Notes: generated by a model from the sequence alone, not told the origin. 64,000 nt of DNA from Rhizobium sp. BK602 (GCF_014195095.1 NZ_JACIBC010000005.1:310001-374000), one strand, 5' to 3'; positions 16,675-25,792 are shown, numbered from the stretch's first letter. Made by a program: numbers and translations.

Positions 16675-17958
16675 ATGACAGCGCCACATCCGTCAAAAAC
16701 CCATATCGGCAACCACCCCCTGCATCCTGAAACACAGATGCTGAATTACGGTTATGACCCGGAATTGTCGGAGGGCGCGGTCAAGCCTCCCGTCTTCCTG
16801 ACATCGACCTTTGTCTTCAAGTCGGCCGAGGACGGGCGCGATTTCTTCAACTACATTTCCGGCCGCACTGAGCCGCCGGCGGGCACGGGCGTGGGCCTCG
16901 TCTATTCGCGCTTCAATCACCCCAACAGCGAGATCGTCGAGGATCGCCTCGCCGTCTACGAGCGAACGGAGAGCTGCGCGCTGTTCTCGTCGGGCATGTC
17001 GGCGATCGCCACGACCCTGCTGGCCTTTGTCCGCCCCGGCGACGCGGTCTTGCATTCGCAGCCGCTGTACGGCGGCACGGAGACGCTGATCGCGAAGACG
17101 TTCCTCAATCTCGGCGTCTCCGCTGTCGGCTTCGCCGATGGCGTCAGCGAGGCATCGGTGATGGCCGGCGCCGAGGAGGCGATGGCGAAGGGCCGCGTCT
17201 CGCTCATCCTTCTGGAAACACCGGCCAATCCGACGAATAGCCTTGTCGATATCGCTATGATCCGGCGGGTGGCCGATGCCATCGGCAAAAGGCAGGGCCA
17301 TGTGCCGATCGTCGCCTGCGACAACACCCTGCTGGGCCCCGTCTTCCAGCGGCCGATCGAGCATGGCGCAGATATTTCCCTCTATTCGCTGACCAAATAT
17401 GTCGGCGGCCATTCCGATCTGATTGCGGGCGCCGCCCTCGGTTCGAAGGCGGTGATGAAGCAGGTCAAGGCGCTGCGAGGGGCGATCGGCACACAGCTCG
17501 ATCCGCATTCCTGCTGGATGCTCGGCCGCTCGCTGGAAACGCTGCAGATCCGCATGGAGCGGGCCAACAGCAATGCGAGGGCGGTCGCCGATTTCCTGCG
17601 CGATCATCCTAAGGTCGAGACGATCCACTATCTCGCCTATGCCGATCCGGCATCGGCCGTCGGCCGGACGTTCGCCGCCCAATGCAGCGGGGCCGGCTCC
17701 ACCTTCTCCTTCGATATCAAGGGCGGTCAGGCGGCCTCGTTCAAGTTCCTGAACGCGCTGCAGATCTTCAAGCTGGCCGTCAGCCTGGGCGGCACGGAAT
17801 CGCTCGCCTCCCATCCCGCGACGACGACGCATTCGGGCGTTCCGGAGGAGGTGCGTCACCGCATAGGCGTGCTGGAATCGACGATCCGGCTCTCCATCGG
17901 CATCGAGCATCCCGACGATCTGATCGCCGACCTGGCATCGGCCCTCGACAGTGCATGA
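16675..17958 (+). CDS. Cystathionine gamma-synthase / methionine gamma-lyase family PLP enzyme
   Basis: A 427-residue member of the Cys/Met metabolism PLP family. The PLP lysine is in SLTKYVGGHSD. Other family landmarks are YSRFNHPNSEIVEDRLAVYE, the SSGMSAI substrate/PLP segment, the VACDNTLLGPVFQRP aspartate segment and SLGGTESLASHPATTTH near the C-terminus. The enzyme could be a gamma-synthase, a gamma-lyase or a sulfhydrylase; the sequence alone does not decide. The ATG at 16675 is preceded by GAGGAG and is preferred over an upstream in-frame ATG at 16534. It stands alone between the LprI-like gene and the polysaccharide block. Confidence 0.83.
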   Translation: MTAPHPSKTHIGNHPLHPETQMLNYGYDPELSEGAVKPPVFLTSTFVFKSAEDGRDFFNYISGRTEPPAGTGVGLVYSRFNHPNSEIVEDRLAVYERTESCALFSSGMSAIATTLLAFVRPGDAVLHSQPLYGGTETLIAKTFLNLGVSAVGFADGVSEASVMAGAEEAMAKGRVSLILLETPANPTNSLVDIAMIRRVADAIGKRQGHVPIVACDNTLLGPVFQRPIEHGADISLYSLTKYVGGHSDLIAGAALGSKAVMKQVKALRGAIGTQLDPHSCWMLGRSLETLQIRMERANSNARAVADFLRDHPKVETIHYLAYADPASAVGRTFAAQCSGAGSTFSFDIKGGQAASFKFLNALQIFKLAVSLGGTESLASHPATTTHSGVPEEVRHRIGVLESTIRLSIGIEHPDDLIADLASALDSA

Positions 17959-18172
17959 CGCGGATTTTCGACGTGCTGTATTGCCCCAGCTCGGCCATCG
18001 CTCGGCATCGAAGCCGGCCTTAGCTTCCGCATTCCTAAATTTTCATGAAAAAACGTTTGTGCAATGCGTCATGGACAGGCACTATCCGTTTGGGAATGGG
18101 ATGCTTCGTCGTGCGATCGCACGGAACTATTAAGGGGATGCGCCGGGATTTGCGCCCAAGGGGATCGCGCGA

Positions 18173-19246
18173 ATGAATGTTCTTTTCGCCAGTGGCAACG
18201 GTTATTATCCGGAATTTAGCGGGGGTGTTCAATCCAGCACCCATCATCTTGTCGAGCAATTGCGCTCGGAAGGCCATAGACCGGCGGTCTTGGCGGCCCT
18301 GTTCGGTGGTGGCGTTTTCGGCTTCAAGGCCCGGGCGAAAATGAAGCTGCTTCGACAGCCCGCGGTGATGGACACGTTTCCGGGCTATCCGGTCTTGCGC
18401 GCATGGTTTCCATGGGAAGCGGCCGCATACGCCGTCGAGAAGCTGAAGCCCGACGTTGCCGTCGTGCAATGTCACAAATCGGTCCCGATCGCAAAGGCGC
18501 TGCAAGCCCACGATATCCCGGTGGTCATCTATCTCAGAAACATCGAATTCCATGAGCTCGCCGGCGATTTGCGGGAGCTGCAATCCGCCCGCTACATCGC
18601 AAATTCGGAATTCACCGCAAGAACCTACAAGGACAAATTCGGCATCAGCGCCGTCGTCATACCGCCGACGATCGACCCCACGCTCTACAGAACCAACAGC
18701 AGTGCCGAATATGTCACCTTCATCAATCCCTATAATGAAAAAGGCTTCGAACTCGCCGTGCGCATTGCGGGAGAATGCCCGGAAATCCCGTTTCTCTTCG
18801 TCGAGAGCTGGACGCTGACCCCAGCCCATCGCAGCCAGGTCGAAAAAGCGATCGCGCCTTTCAGGAACATTCATCTGAAAAGCCGCACAAGCGACATGAA
18901 GACCATTTATGGACGAACGAAGATCCTGCTTGCCCCCAGCAAGTGGGAAGAGGCCTGGGGACGCGTCGCCTCGGAGGCTCATTGCAGCGGCATCCCGGTC
19001 GTCGGCTCGCAGCGCGGCGGACTTCCCGAAGCCATCGGCCAGGGCGGCATGGTTCTCGACTACGATGCACCCCTTGCCGACTGGGTGCAGGCGATCAAGA
19101 GATTGTGGAGCGATCAGGCGTTTTATGGACAGCTTTCGGCAGCGGCGCTTGAATTCTCCCAGCGTCCCCAGATGCAGCCGTCCGTGCAATTCGAACTTTT
19201 TACGAAAGTACTTTCGAGCGCGGCCGTCGGCCACGCCCTGCAGTGA
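18173..19246 (+). CDS. Glycosyltransferase family 4 protein, first of the polysaccharide block
   Basis: A 357-residue GT-B enzyme. The N-terminal Rossmann half starts MNVLFASGNGYYPEFSGGVQSSTHHLVEQL with the acceptor-side GGV loop. The C-terminal half holds the GT4 retaining signature EEAWGRVASEAHCSGIPVVGSQRGGLPEAIG with two glutamates in EX7E-like spacing. It should transfer a sugar from a nucleotide donor to a growing surface polysaccharide at the inner face of the membrane. The next glycosyltransferase begins 104 bp downstream on the same strand. Donor and acceptor are unknown. Confidence 0.82.
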   Translation: MNVLFASGNGYYPEFSGGVQSSTHHLVEQLRSEGHRPAVLAALFGGGVFGFKARAKMKLLRQPAVMDTFPGYPVLRAWFPWEAAAYAVEKLKPDVAVVQCHKSVPIAKALQAHDIPVVIYLRNIEFHELAGDLRELQSARYIANSEFTARTYKDKFGISAVVIPPTIDPTLYRTNSSAEYVTFINPYNEKGFELAVRIAGECPEIPFLFVESWTLTPAHRSQVEKAIAPFRNIHLKSRTSDMKTIYGRTKILLAPSKWEEAWGRVASEAHCSGIPVVGSQRGGLPEAIGQGGMVLDYDAPLADWVQAIKRLWSDQAFYGQLSAAALEFSQRPQMQPSVQFELFTKVLSSAAVGHALQ

Positions 19247-19350
19247 CGGCCGGTCTTGCCGGCGGCGGACGCTTTCCCGAACCGACAGAGAGCGGCCTTT
19301 CATCGGGCAAACGCTCTCCGCACAATGACAGACATCAGAGAAGGCCCTTC

Positions 19351-20526
19351 ATGCATATCGGTTTCGTCGTCGGCCGGTTTCCCACTCTGTCGGAAACTTT
19401 CGTCATCAGCCAGATGGCCGGAATGGTGGAGCGCGGTTTCGAGGTTGGAATCGTCTGCGACGGCATAGCCGGCACCAGCGACCAGCAGCGGGGAAAAGAG
19501 CCGGTCGCGAGCCTGATGCCGCATGCCCGCGACTGGTGGGGCAGGATCGGGGCGCTGAGACCGCAGATCGAGCGTCTGCCGCATGCCTTGAAGGACAAGG
19601 TGTCGACCGCCTTGGACATGCTCTCCGTCCGCAGGATCAACGATTTCGATGCCGTCATCGCCCATTTCGGCCAGAACGGAGCGCGGGTCGCACGCCTGAA
19701 AAAGCGATGCGAGATCAGGCCGCCCATCGTCACCATCTTCCACGGCTTCGACGTCGGCGTGCCCTTTCGTGAAAACGGCCTCGCTCAGTATCGCGATCTC
19801 TTCAAACTGGGTGCGCTCAATCTGACCGTCAACAACCGCTTCCGCGACATGCTGATCGAAGGCGGGGCACCTTGCGAACATACGGCAGTGCACCATATGG
19901 GCATCGATGTGGGACAGATTCCATACGATCGGCGCAAGCGCGACGGCGCGACGCTTCAGCTCATTTCGGTGTGTAGGCTCATCGAGAAGAAGGGCATCGA
20001 ATTCGCGCTGCGCGCTTTGGCGAAGCTTGGCGCATCCCATGGCGATTGGCACTATACGATCATCGGAGACGGGCCGCAGCGCAAAGACCTCGAACATCTC
20101 GCCAAGGAACTGGGACTCTTGCGGCAGGTGACCTTCCTCGGCAGCCGCCCCCATCAGGAAGTCAAGCAATGGCTGTCAAAATCGCACGCCTTCATCCTGC
20201 CGAGCGTGACGGCCGCCAACGGCGACGTGGAGGGCATCCCGGTCGCCCTCATGGAAGCGATGGCCTCCGGCCTGACAGTCGTCAGTTCCTATCATTCGGG
20301 CATACCGGAACTGATCGAGGATGGCAGGACAGGCTTCCTGGCCGCGGAAAGGGATGTCGACGCGCTTGCCGAGAGGATCGCCTGGATCATCGAAAATCCA
20401 CTCCCCTGCGACGATATCGCGGATGCCGCGCGACGCACGATCGAAGCGGACTACAATACCGATCGTCTCAATGATCAACTCGCGGCGATGGTGACGACGC
20501 TGGCGGCATCAAGGAGCCATGTGTGA
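19351..20526 (+). CDS. Glycosyltransferase family 4 protein, second of the polysaccharide block
   Basis: A 391-residue GT-B enzyme. It starts MHIGFVVGRFPTLSETFVISQMAGM, a typical colanic/exopolysaccharide glycosyltransferase opening. The middle HGFDVGVPFREN and the C-terminal signature GDVEGIPVALMEAMASGLTVVSSYHSGIPELIEDGRTGFL (EX7E glutamates) place it in GT4. A longer in-frame start at 19243 overlaps the previous gene but adds non-conserved residues, so the ATG at 19351 is chosen. Its stop overlaps the GTG start of the flippase by 4 bp (GTGA), so the two are coupled. Confidence 0.84.
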   Translation: MHIGFVVGRFPTLSETFVISQMAGMVERGFEVGIVCDGIAGTSDQQRGKEPVASLMPHARDWWGRIGALRPQIERLPHALKDKVSTALDMLSVRRINDFDAVIAHFGQNGARVARLKKRCEIRPPIVTIFHGFDVGVPFRENGLAQYRDLFKLGALNLTVNNRFRDMLIEGGAPCEHTAVHHMGIDVGQIPYDRRKRDGATLQLISVCRLIEKKGIEFALRALAKLGASHGDWHYTIIGDGPQRKDLEHLAKELGLLRQVTFLGSRPHQEVKQWLSKSHAFILPSVTAANGDVEGIPVALMEAMASGLTVVSSYHSGIPELIEDGRTGFLAAERDVDALAERIAWIIENPLPCDDIADAARRTIEADYNTDRLNDQLAAMVTTLAASRSHV

Positions 20527-22001
20527 CGAACACGCAGAAACATTCGATGGGGCGTCTTGCGTTGCGCGGCGGATTCATTACCGCCGCGGCCCAGGTTCTG
20601 AAGATCATTATCCAGTTCCTCTCGGTGGTGGTGCTCGCGCGCTTGCTCATCCCCGAGGATTTCGGCCTGATCGCGTCCGTGAGCCCGATCGCCGCCTTTG
20701 TCGGGCTGTTCCAGAATCTCGGCCTGCAGCAGGCGGTCATTCAGCGCAAGGAGATCTCCGGGCATCAGCTCAACCAGGTCTTCTGGGCCAGTACCTTCAT
20801 CGGCATCGGCTGCACGGCGGTCCTGACCGTCGCGGCACCGGCCGTCGCGGCCTTTTACGGCGATCCGCGCATGACGGCGATCACGGTCGCGACCGCGCTG
20901 CCGCTCTTTCTCGGCAGCCTTGCCGCCCTTCCGCTGGCGCTGATGAACCGTCATCTTCAGTTCGGACAATTGGCGCTCAACGACGTGATATCCGCCGCCG
21001 CCGGCTTCCTGGCGACCGCCTTCGCCGCCTGGAAGGGCCTCGGCTATTGGTCGCTGGCGATCGGGCCGGCGGTCACCGCGGCCGTGACGCTGATCGCCGC
21101 CTGGTGGACCACCCGCTGGCTGCCGGGCAGACCGGTCCTGCGCGTCGACCGCGACATCATCTCCTTCGGCGCCAATCTCACGGGATTCAACCTCGTCAAT
21201 TTCTTCTCCCGTAACCTCGATAACATCCTCGTCGGCAAATATTCCGGCGCGGTCGAATTGGGCTATTACGATCGCGCCTACAAGCTGCTGCTCTTCCCGC
21301 TGCAGAACATCACCCAGCCGCTGACGAGGGTCATGATCCCGCTGATGAGCCGGATACAGGATGACAAGGTCCGGTTTCGGGACGTCTATATGCGCACGAA
21401 CTGGCTGCTGGCCGCCTGCACCATGCCGGGGATCGCCGCCGTCACCTGCAGCGCCGAGCCGGTCGTCAGCCTGCTTTTCGGCCAGCAATGGCTTCCGGTT
21501 GCCCCGATCTTCGTCTGGCTTGGAATTGCCGGGCTCATCCAGCCGGTCGGCAGCACCACCGGATGGATCTTCATCTGCCAGGGGGAAACCAAGGCGATGT
21601 TCCACTGGGGCATCTATTCATCCCTGACGACAGTCGCCGCCTTCGTCATCGGGCTGAAATGGGGCGCCATCGGCGTTGCCGCGGCCTATGCGATCAGCGG
21701 CTATATTCTGAGAGTTCCGGTACTTGCGGTGATGCTGCAACGGGTCGGCCCGGTATCGGCCATGGATTTCCTGTCGATGCAGGTGCTGTTCCTTGTCTCG
21801 TCGCTCCTGGCCTGGCTCGGCTATCATTGGCTCGAGCAAAACGGACAGCTTTCGTCCGGCATCGTCGCCATCGCTGCCTCGCTCGTCCTGAACTACGGCA
21901 TAGGCTTCATTCTTGCGATGCTGCTTCCGTCGTCGCGAAAGGTGTTTTCATCCCTTCCGTCGACGCTTTGGAAGACCGCGCCGGGCTCGCCGTCCGCATA
22001 A
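20523..22001 (+). CDS. Wzx-type polysaccharide flippase (MATE-like superfamily)
   Basis: A 492-residue inner-membrane protein with about 12-14 hydrophobic segments, starting at GTG and coupled to the upstream glycosyltransferase. The first half reads LALRGGFITAAAQVLKIIIQFLSVVVLARLLIPEDFGLIA, the common signature of the Polysacc_synt flippases that move lipid-linked oligosaccharide units across the inner membrane. Its last 95 bp overlap, on the opposite strand, the end of the pyruvyl transferase gene. Together with the two GT4 enzymes it defines a small exopolysaccharide or lipopolysaccharide locus. Confidence 0.85.
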   Translation: MTNTQKHSMGRLALRGGFITAAAQVLKIIIQFLSVVVLARLLIPEDFGLIASVSPIAAFVGLFQNLGLQQAVIQRKEISGHQLNQVFWASTFIGIGCTAVLTVAAPAVAAFYGDPRMTAITVATALPLFLGSLAALPLALMNRHLQFGQLALNDVISAAAGFLATAFAAWKGLGYWSLAIGPAVTAAVTLIAAWWTTRWLPGRPVLRVDRDIISFGANLTGFNLVNFFSRNLDNILVGKYSGAVELGYYDRAYKLLLFPLQNITQPLTRVMIPLMSRIQDDKVRFRDVYMRTNWLLAACTMPGIAAVTCSAEPVVSLLFGQQWLPVAPIFVWLGIAGLIQPVGSTTGWIFICQGETKAMFHWGIYSSLTTVAAFVIGLKWGAIGVAAAYAISGYILRVPVLAVMLQRVGPVSAMDFLSMQVLFLVSSLLAWLGYHWLEQNGQLSSGIVAIAASLVLNYGIGFILAMLLPSSRKVFSSLPSTLWKTAPGSPSA

Positions 22002-23265
22002 GCGCCTGAAGAGGCGCGACGGCGGACATTGCCGAGGCATGTTCGTCGAGCACGGCGCGAAGGCTGAGATCGCGGTAGCGATCGAGGTCGGCGACAAAAG
22101 ACGCGAGATTACGGCTTGCCGTCTCTTCGGTGACGCTGTCGATATCGAGCAGCAGATCGGCGACGCCGATCCGCTTCGACAGTTCCTTGGTCTTGAATTC
22201 GTAGGCGATCGGCAAGACCGGCGTGCCGACGCAGAGCGACATGATCATCATGTGCATGCGCGTGGCGATCACGAAATCGAAGTCCTTGACGATGGTCATC
22301 AGCTGTTCGGGCGAATGGAAGCCCGCGTCGACCGAAGTCGAGGCGGCGACATCTGGCTCGAGCTTTTCGACGATCTTCCTGGCGGTCTTGGAATCGTCAT
22401 GCGCATATTCCGGCACGCCCTGGCATGTCGAAATGAAGACGACCTGCTTGCCATAGGTCCGCACCAGTTCCGTCGCCATCCGGCAGATGCTGTCGATATA
22501 GCGGCCCATTCCGCCTTCACCGTCCTTGACGTAGCCCCAATGGCGCACGGAAATGCCCACCCGCCCGGTAGACGGCTTGCCACCCGCCAGGATCGTCTTG
22601 ATCCGTGCGGCGTCGGCCAGCGCGAAGACCGCATCGGCCACGACATGGCACTTACCGAGATCATCGACCAGGCCGACGAGATTGTCGCGCGAATGCGCGT
22701 CGCGAAGCAGGATCAGCGGGCTCTGGTCGAATATCGGCTTCAGGCTGCGGCGATTGTCGTCTTTGGCGAACGGTCCGAGGGACTGGGTGAAGAAGACGGG
22801 CGTCTTTCCGAAAATCCGATCGATCCTGAACTGGTTGATGCGCCGCTCGAGATCATAGGTCTCGACGAGATAGGTTCCGCCCGTGGTGATCACCATATCC
22901 GCGTCGCGATAGAGACCGAGACTCTGCTGATCGCTCGCGGACAGGAAGCGGCTCTTCGCTGCACCGGTCTGCTGAAACCGACGAAGCGCGCGAAAGACCA
23001 GCCGGTTGTAAAGCTGCTTCAGCGCATTTTTGGCGGTGTTGCCATCGTGCCGGTATTTAAAAACGACGTCCGACAGCAATTGCCGGAAGGCAAGGTCGGG
23101 ATAGTGATTGGCGGGGTAAAGCCTCTCGGCCACCTTCGGCTGCGTGTCGAAGACGGAAAACTGCAGTCCCTCGCCAAATGCCGACTGCAGGATATGGCGA
23201 ATGGCCAACAGGATGGCCGCATCGCCGGTATTCAGACATACGGTATTTTCAACGACCACTTTCAC
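21907..23265 (-). CDS. Polysaccharide pyruvyl transferase family protein
   Basis: A 452-residue protein of the pyruvyl transferase (CsaB/ExoV-like) family. It opens MKVVVENTVCLNTGDAAILLAIRHIL, has the DMVITTGGTYLVE segment after ~110 residues and the late signature FDFVIATRMHMMIMSLCVGTPVLPIAYEFKTKEL. Members transfer pyruvate from phosphoenolpyruvate to sugars of surface polysaccharides as ketals. It converges on the flippase gene, and the two coding regions overlap tail to tail by 95 bp; the last ~35 residues are low in complexity and may be dispensable. It probably decorates the polysaccharide made by the neighbouring genes. Confidence 0.82.
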   Translation of the reverse strand: MKVVVENTVCLNTGDAAILLAIRHILQSAFGEGLQFSVFDTQPKVAERLYPANHYPDLAFRQLLSDVVFKYRHDGNTAKNALKQLYNRLVFRALRRFQQTGAAKSRFLSASDQQSLGLYRDADMVITTGGTYLVETYDLERRINQFRIDRIFGKTPVFFTQSLGPFAKDDNRRSLKPIFDQSPLILLRDAHSRDNLVGLVDDLGKCHVVADAVFALADAARIKTILAGGKPSTGRVGISVRHWGYVKDGEGGMGRYIDSICRMATELVRTYGKQVVFISTCQGVPEYAHDDSKTARKIVEKLEPDVAASTSVDAGFHSPEQLMTIVKDFDFVIATRMHMMIMSLCVGTPVLPIAYEFKTKELSKRIGVADLLLDIDSVTEETASRNLASFVADLDRYRDLSLRAVLDEHASAMSAVAPLQALMRTASPARSSKASTEGMKTPFATTEAASQE

Positions 23266-23458
23266 CGATATTTCCTCGATCCCGTGGGCCCCATTGTCTC
23301 AATCGACCGCCGAGGCACCGCCCCACCGACGCCTGTGCGCACCATAGCCTGACGAAAGTCATGGTGCAACGCAGCAATATAGGGGCCGTGGGCGCGCCGG
23401 CAAGACCGGAGACGAATGGGAGAGCAAACGGCACAGGTGCCTGGCCGTTCCCGCTTGC

Positions 23459-23839
23459 TCAAGCCACGCAGACGCCCGGTACGGCGACTTTCTGGAACAG
23501 ATGCGGAGAGGCCACCGCCGATGACGGATACTCCGAGATCTTCGCCCGGAATTCCGGATGCGAGAATGCCGCGCGGAAATCGGCCATCGTGTCCCAGACG
23601 GCATAGTTAAGATAGGTCGGACTGTCGCCGACCGCCCGATGAAGCTGGGTCGAGATAAAGCCCGGCTGACGCTTCATGAATTGGGCGTCGTCCTGCCAGG
23701 CCTTGAGGAATAGGTCCTCATCGGCCTTGTCCAGGGTGAAGATATTGACCAGCACGACGGGGGAAGCATCGACGGCAATCTGACGTTCGATCGGGAAGGC
23801 CGGGTCCAGCGGACGCATGTGTGACATTGTGATCACCAT
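23459..23839 (-). CDS. Antibiotic biosynthesis monooxygenase (ABM)-like protein
   Basis: A 126-residue protein with one ABM ferredoxin-like domain: VVLVNIFTLDKADEDLFLKAWQDDAQFMKRQPGFISTQLHRAV followed by YLNYAVWDTMADFRAAFSHPEF. These small dimeric proteins are cofactor-free oxygenases or heme/quinone-handling proteins; the substrate here is unknown. It is divergent from a MarR regulator, and a MarR-type operator (23845-23862) sits a few bases upstream of its start, which points to repression by that regulator. Confidence 0.75.
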   Translation of the reverse strand: MVITMSHMRPLDPAFPIERQIAVDASPVVLVNIFTLDKADEDLFLKAWQDDAQFMKRQPGFISTQLHRAVGDSPTYLNYAVWDTMADFRAAFSHPEFRAKISEYPSSAVASPHLFQKVAVPGVCVA

Positions 23840-23844
23840 TCAAT

Positions 23845-23862
23845 TTGGTATTATGATGTCAA
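23845..23862. promoter_or_regulatory. Putative MarR operator 1
   Basis: TTGGTATTATGATGTCAA, an imperfect palindrome just upstream of the ABM gene. It matches the perfect palindrome at 23888-23905 at 12 of 18 positions, including the TGTCAA arm, and a third copy at 24999-25016. Confidence 0.6.
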
Positions 23863-23887
23863 ATTGGAATGACGCATACATAGTAAC

Positions 23888-23905
23888 TTGACACCATAAT
23901 GTCAA
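23888..23905. promoter_or_regulatory. Putative MarR operator 2
   Basis: TTGACACCATAATGTCAA, with perfect 6-bp arms TTGACA/TGTCAA around a 6-bp centre, 19 bp before the MarR start. Size and symmetry fit a MarR-family dimer, and the position suggests autoregulation. The TTGACA arm could also serve as a -35 element. Confidence 0.65.
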
Positions 23906-23924
23906 ATGAATTACACGGTGACAT

Positions 23925-24395
23925 ATGAACGAGACCGAACGAACGCCCGCGGGAACGGCACTGACCGCTCTTTTTCTTGACCTGTTCAGGCTGAACAATC
24001 GCATTCTCTCCTCTGGAGACAGGCTGGTTGCCGACCTCGGCCTGACCAGCGCCCGCTGGCAGGTGCTCGGCAGCATCGTGGCCGCCGAGCGACCGCAACC
24101 GGTCGCGTGGCTCGCGCGCGACATGGGCGCCAACCGCCAGAATGTGCAGCGCATCGTCAACGATCTGGAGAAGGAAGGCCTGGTCTCGTTCCAGCCCAAT
24201 CCGCACCATCGGCGGGCACAACTCGTCGTGCTGAGCGACAAGGGCAGGCAGATATTCGATGCCGCCATGCGCCTGCAGGCGCCTTGGGTCAATGATCTCT
24301 CCGACGGGCTTCCGCTCGAGGATATCGAAACCATGCGCCGGGTCATGACGGCCTTGCGCGGGAAACTGGAAGGACATGCAGATGCTGAAGAGTAG
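23925..24395 (+). CDS. MarR-family transcriptional regulator
   Basis: A 156-residue winged-helix regulator. Helices before residue 30 would form the dimer interface. The DNA-binding part reads LTSARWQVLGSIVAAERPQPVAWLARDMGANRQNVQRIVNDLEKEGLVSFQPNPHHRRAQLVVLSDKGRQIF, with the wing at NPHHRRAQ. The divergent ABM gene and the overlapping cytochrome b561 gene are likely targets, as the matching palindromes at 23845 and 23888 suggest. Its inducer is unknown; MarR proteins commonly respond to phenolics or oxidants. Confidence 0.85.
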   Translation: MNETERTPAGTALTALFLDLFRLNNRILSSGDRLVADLGLTSARWQVLGSIVAAERPQPVAWLARDMGANRQNVQRIVNDLEKEGLVSFQPNPHHRRAQLVVLSDKGRQIFDAAMRLQAPWVNDLSDGLPLEDIETMRRVMTALRGKLEGHADAEE

Positions 24396-24915
24396 CGCCG
24401 ACCGCTATGGTGCGGTAGCGATTTCCGTTCACTGGCTGAGCGCCATCATGATCCTGGCGCTGCTCGGCTCCGGTTTCCGGGCGGCGAATGCCATGGATGC
24501 GATGGTGAAAGCCGAAATCCTGCGCTTTCACATCCCGATAGCAATCGCAGTGCTGCTTCTCACCCTCCTTCGCATTGTCTGGTGGTGGCGTTTCGACAAC
24601 AAGCCACCTGCCGTACAGGGGGCTCCGTTATGGCAGGAACGCATCGCGCGCGGCGTCCATGTCGCCTTCTACTTGATCATCATCGGCATGATCGCGAGCG
24701 GCATAGGAACGATTGCCCTCAGCGGTGCCGGACCGGCGATCTTCGGTGCACCGGCGGCAACCCTGCCGAACTTTACCGACTATCCGCCGAGAGGGGCGCA
24801 CGGTCTAGGCGCGCTGCTGCTGCTCGCATTGCTGGCGTTTCACGCCGGCGCGGCCTTCTATCACCAATTCTTCCGTGGCGACGGCCTTCTCCGCCGGATG
24901 TGGTATGGCGACTGA
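24382..24915 (+). CDS. Cytochrome b561-family membrane protein
   Basis: About 177 residues with four hydrophobic helices. It begins MLKSSADRYGAVAISVHWLSAIMILALLGSGF, with the first heme histidine in VHWLSA. Further candidate ligands are in LRFHIPIAIAVLLL, the RGVHVAFYLIIIGMIASG helix and the LALLAFHAGAAFYHQFF helix. Such di-heme proteins oxidise quinol or scavenge superoxide at the inner membrane. The start overlaps the MarR gene end by 14 bp (another ATG lies at 24376), so the two are co-transcribed. The likely role is redox stress linked to the MarR signal. Confidence 0.8.
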   Translation: MLKSSADRYGAVAISVHWLSAIMILALLGSGFRAANAMDAMVKAEILRFHIPIAIAVLLLTLLRIVWWWRFDNKPPAVQGAPLWQERIARGVHVAFYLIIIGMIASGIGTIALSGAGPAIFGAPAATLPNFTDYPPRGAHGLGALLLLALLAFHAGAAFYHQFFRGDGLLRRMWYGD

Positions 24916-24998
24916 CCGACCGGGCTGGACATAGACCGGCAAGCCCCTCCCCTCATCACAGCCTCACCCCCGCGCGCCCATACATCCATAGCTCGATA

Positions 24999-25016
24999 TC
25001 GATATTATTATGTCGA
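24999..25016. promoter_or_regulatory. Putative MarR operator 3, upstream of the methyltransferase-like gene
   Basis: TCGATATTATTATGTCGA is an imperfect palindrome resembling the two MarR operators 1.1 kb away. It lies about 150 bp before the likely start of the next gene and suggests that this gene belongs to the same regulon. This is inferred from sequence similarity only. Confidence 0.45.
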
Positions 25017-25162
25017 ATTTGGTCGCTATCGAAATAGGAGCGATTCGGGACGGGGGAGCATCAAACCAGGACGACCCATCCGAAAACAGAGTGCGATGCC
25101 AAGCCATCGACATCCTTGGCTCAGTCCCGGTCAGCCGCATATTTATGGAGCCCAAGACATAC

Positions 25163-25792
25163 ATGACCTCCCTCGCCACATCTTCCAACCGCCCGTTCCG
25201 ACAAAAGAGACGAATTTGGGCACTTTGGGTCCTGACAGCAGCGTTTATTACGTTCCAGCTGTTTACGCGCTCCGGCTTTCCCCCTGAGGGCCTGGTGCTC
25301 GGCATTCTCGAGCAGGCCGGGATTCTGCTGATCATGCTCGGTATCATCGGACGCATATGGTCGATCATTTATGTCGGCGGACGCAAGAATTCCGAACTGG
25401 TGACGGATGGACCATATTCCGTCACCCGCAATCCTCTCTACGTCTCGTCCCTGATGGCGATCCTCGGCATTTGCCTGATATTCGGAAGCTTTCTCGCCGC
25501 GGCGATCTTCACATTGCTGGCCTATCTCGTGTTCTTCTATACGGCGAAGCGGGAGGCACAATACCTGTCTCATCTCTTCGGCGAGCAATATGACACCTAT
25601 GCCCGTCGCACGCCGCTGTTCTGGCCGGCATTCTCAAATCTGCACTGGGGACAAGGGCGCGCCTTCTCCCCCTATGCGCTGTCGGTGACATCGAGAGACG
25701 CCCTGTTCATTCTGGCCATCATTCCGATCGCCGAATTCGTGGAATATCTGCACGCAAGCGGTTTTCTGCCGGCGGCAATCACCGTTCCCTGA
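25163..25792 (+). CDS. Isoprenylcysteine carboxyl methyltransferase (ICMT/PEMT)-family membrane protein
   Basis: About 209 residues with four or five membrane segments. The family signature is VTDGPYSVTRNPLYVSSLMAILG followed by FFYTAKREAQYLSHLFGEQYDTYARRTPLFWP, the SAM-binding RNP and E...YDxYxxRxxxxxP pattern of the ICMT/phospholipid methyltransferase superfamily. Bacterial members methylate lipids or unknown small molecules. Translation could start as early as 25010, but that would overlap the operator-like site at 24999-25016 and adds non-conserved sequence, so 25163 is preferred (25145 is possible). Confidence 0.75.
   Translation: MTSLATSSNRPFRQKRRIWALWVLTAAFITFQLFTRSGFPPEGLVLGILEQAGILLIMLGIIGRIWSIIYVGGRKNSELVTDGPYSVTRNPLYVSSLMAILGICLIFGSFLAAAIFTLLAYLVFFYTAKREAQYLSHLFGEQYDTYARRTPLFWPAFSNLHWGQGRAFSPYALSVTSRDALFILAIIPIAEFVEYLHASGFLPAAITVP

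Noticed and set aside
16540..16675. SAM-II riboswitch before the Cys/Met PLP enzyme
   Set aside because: Rhizobial methionine genes often have one, but the conserved core was not found in this interval.
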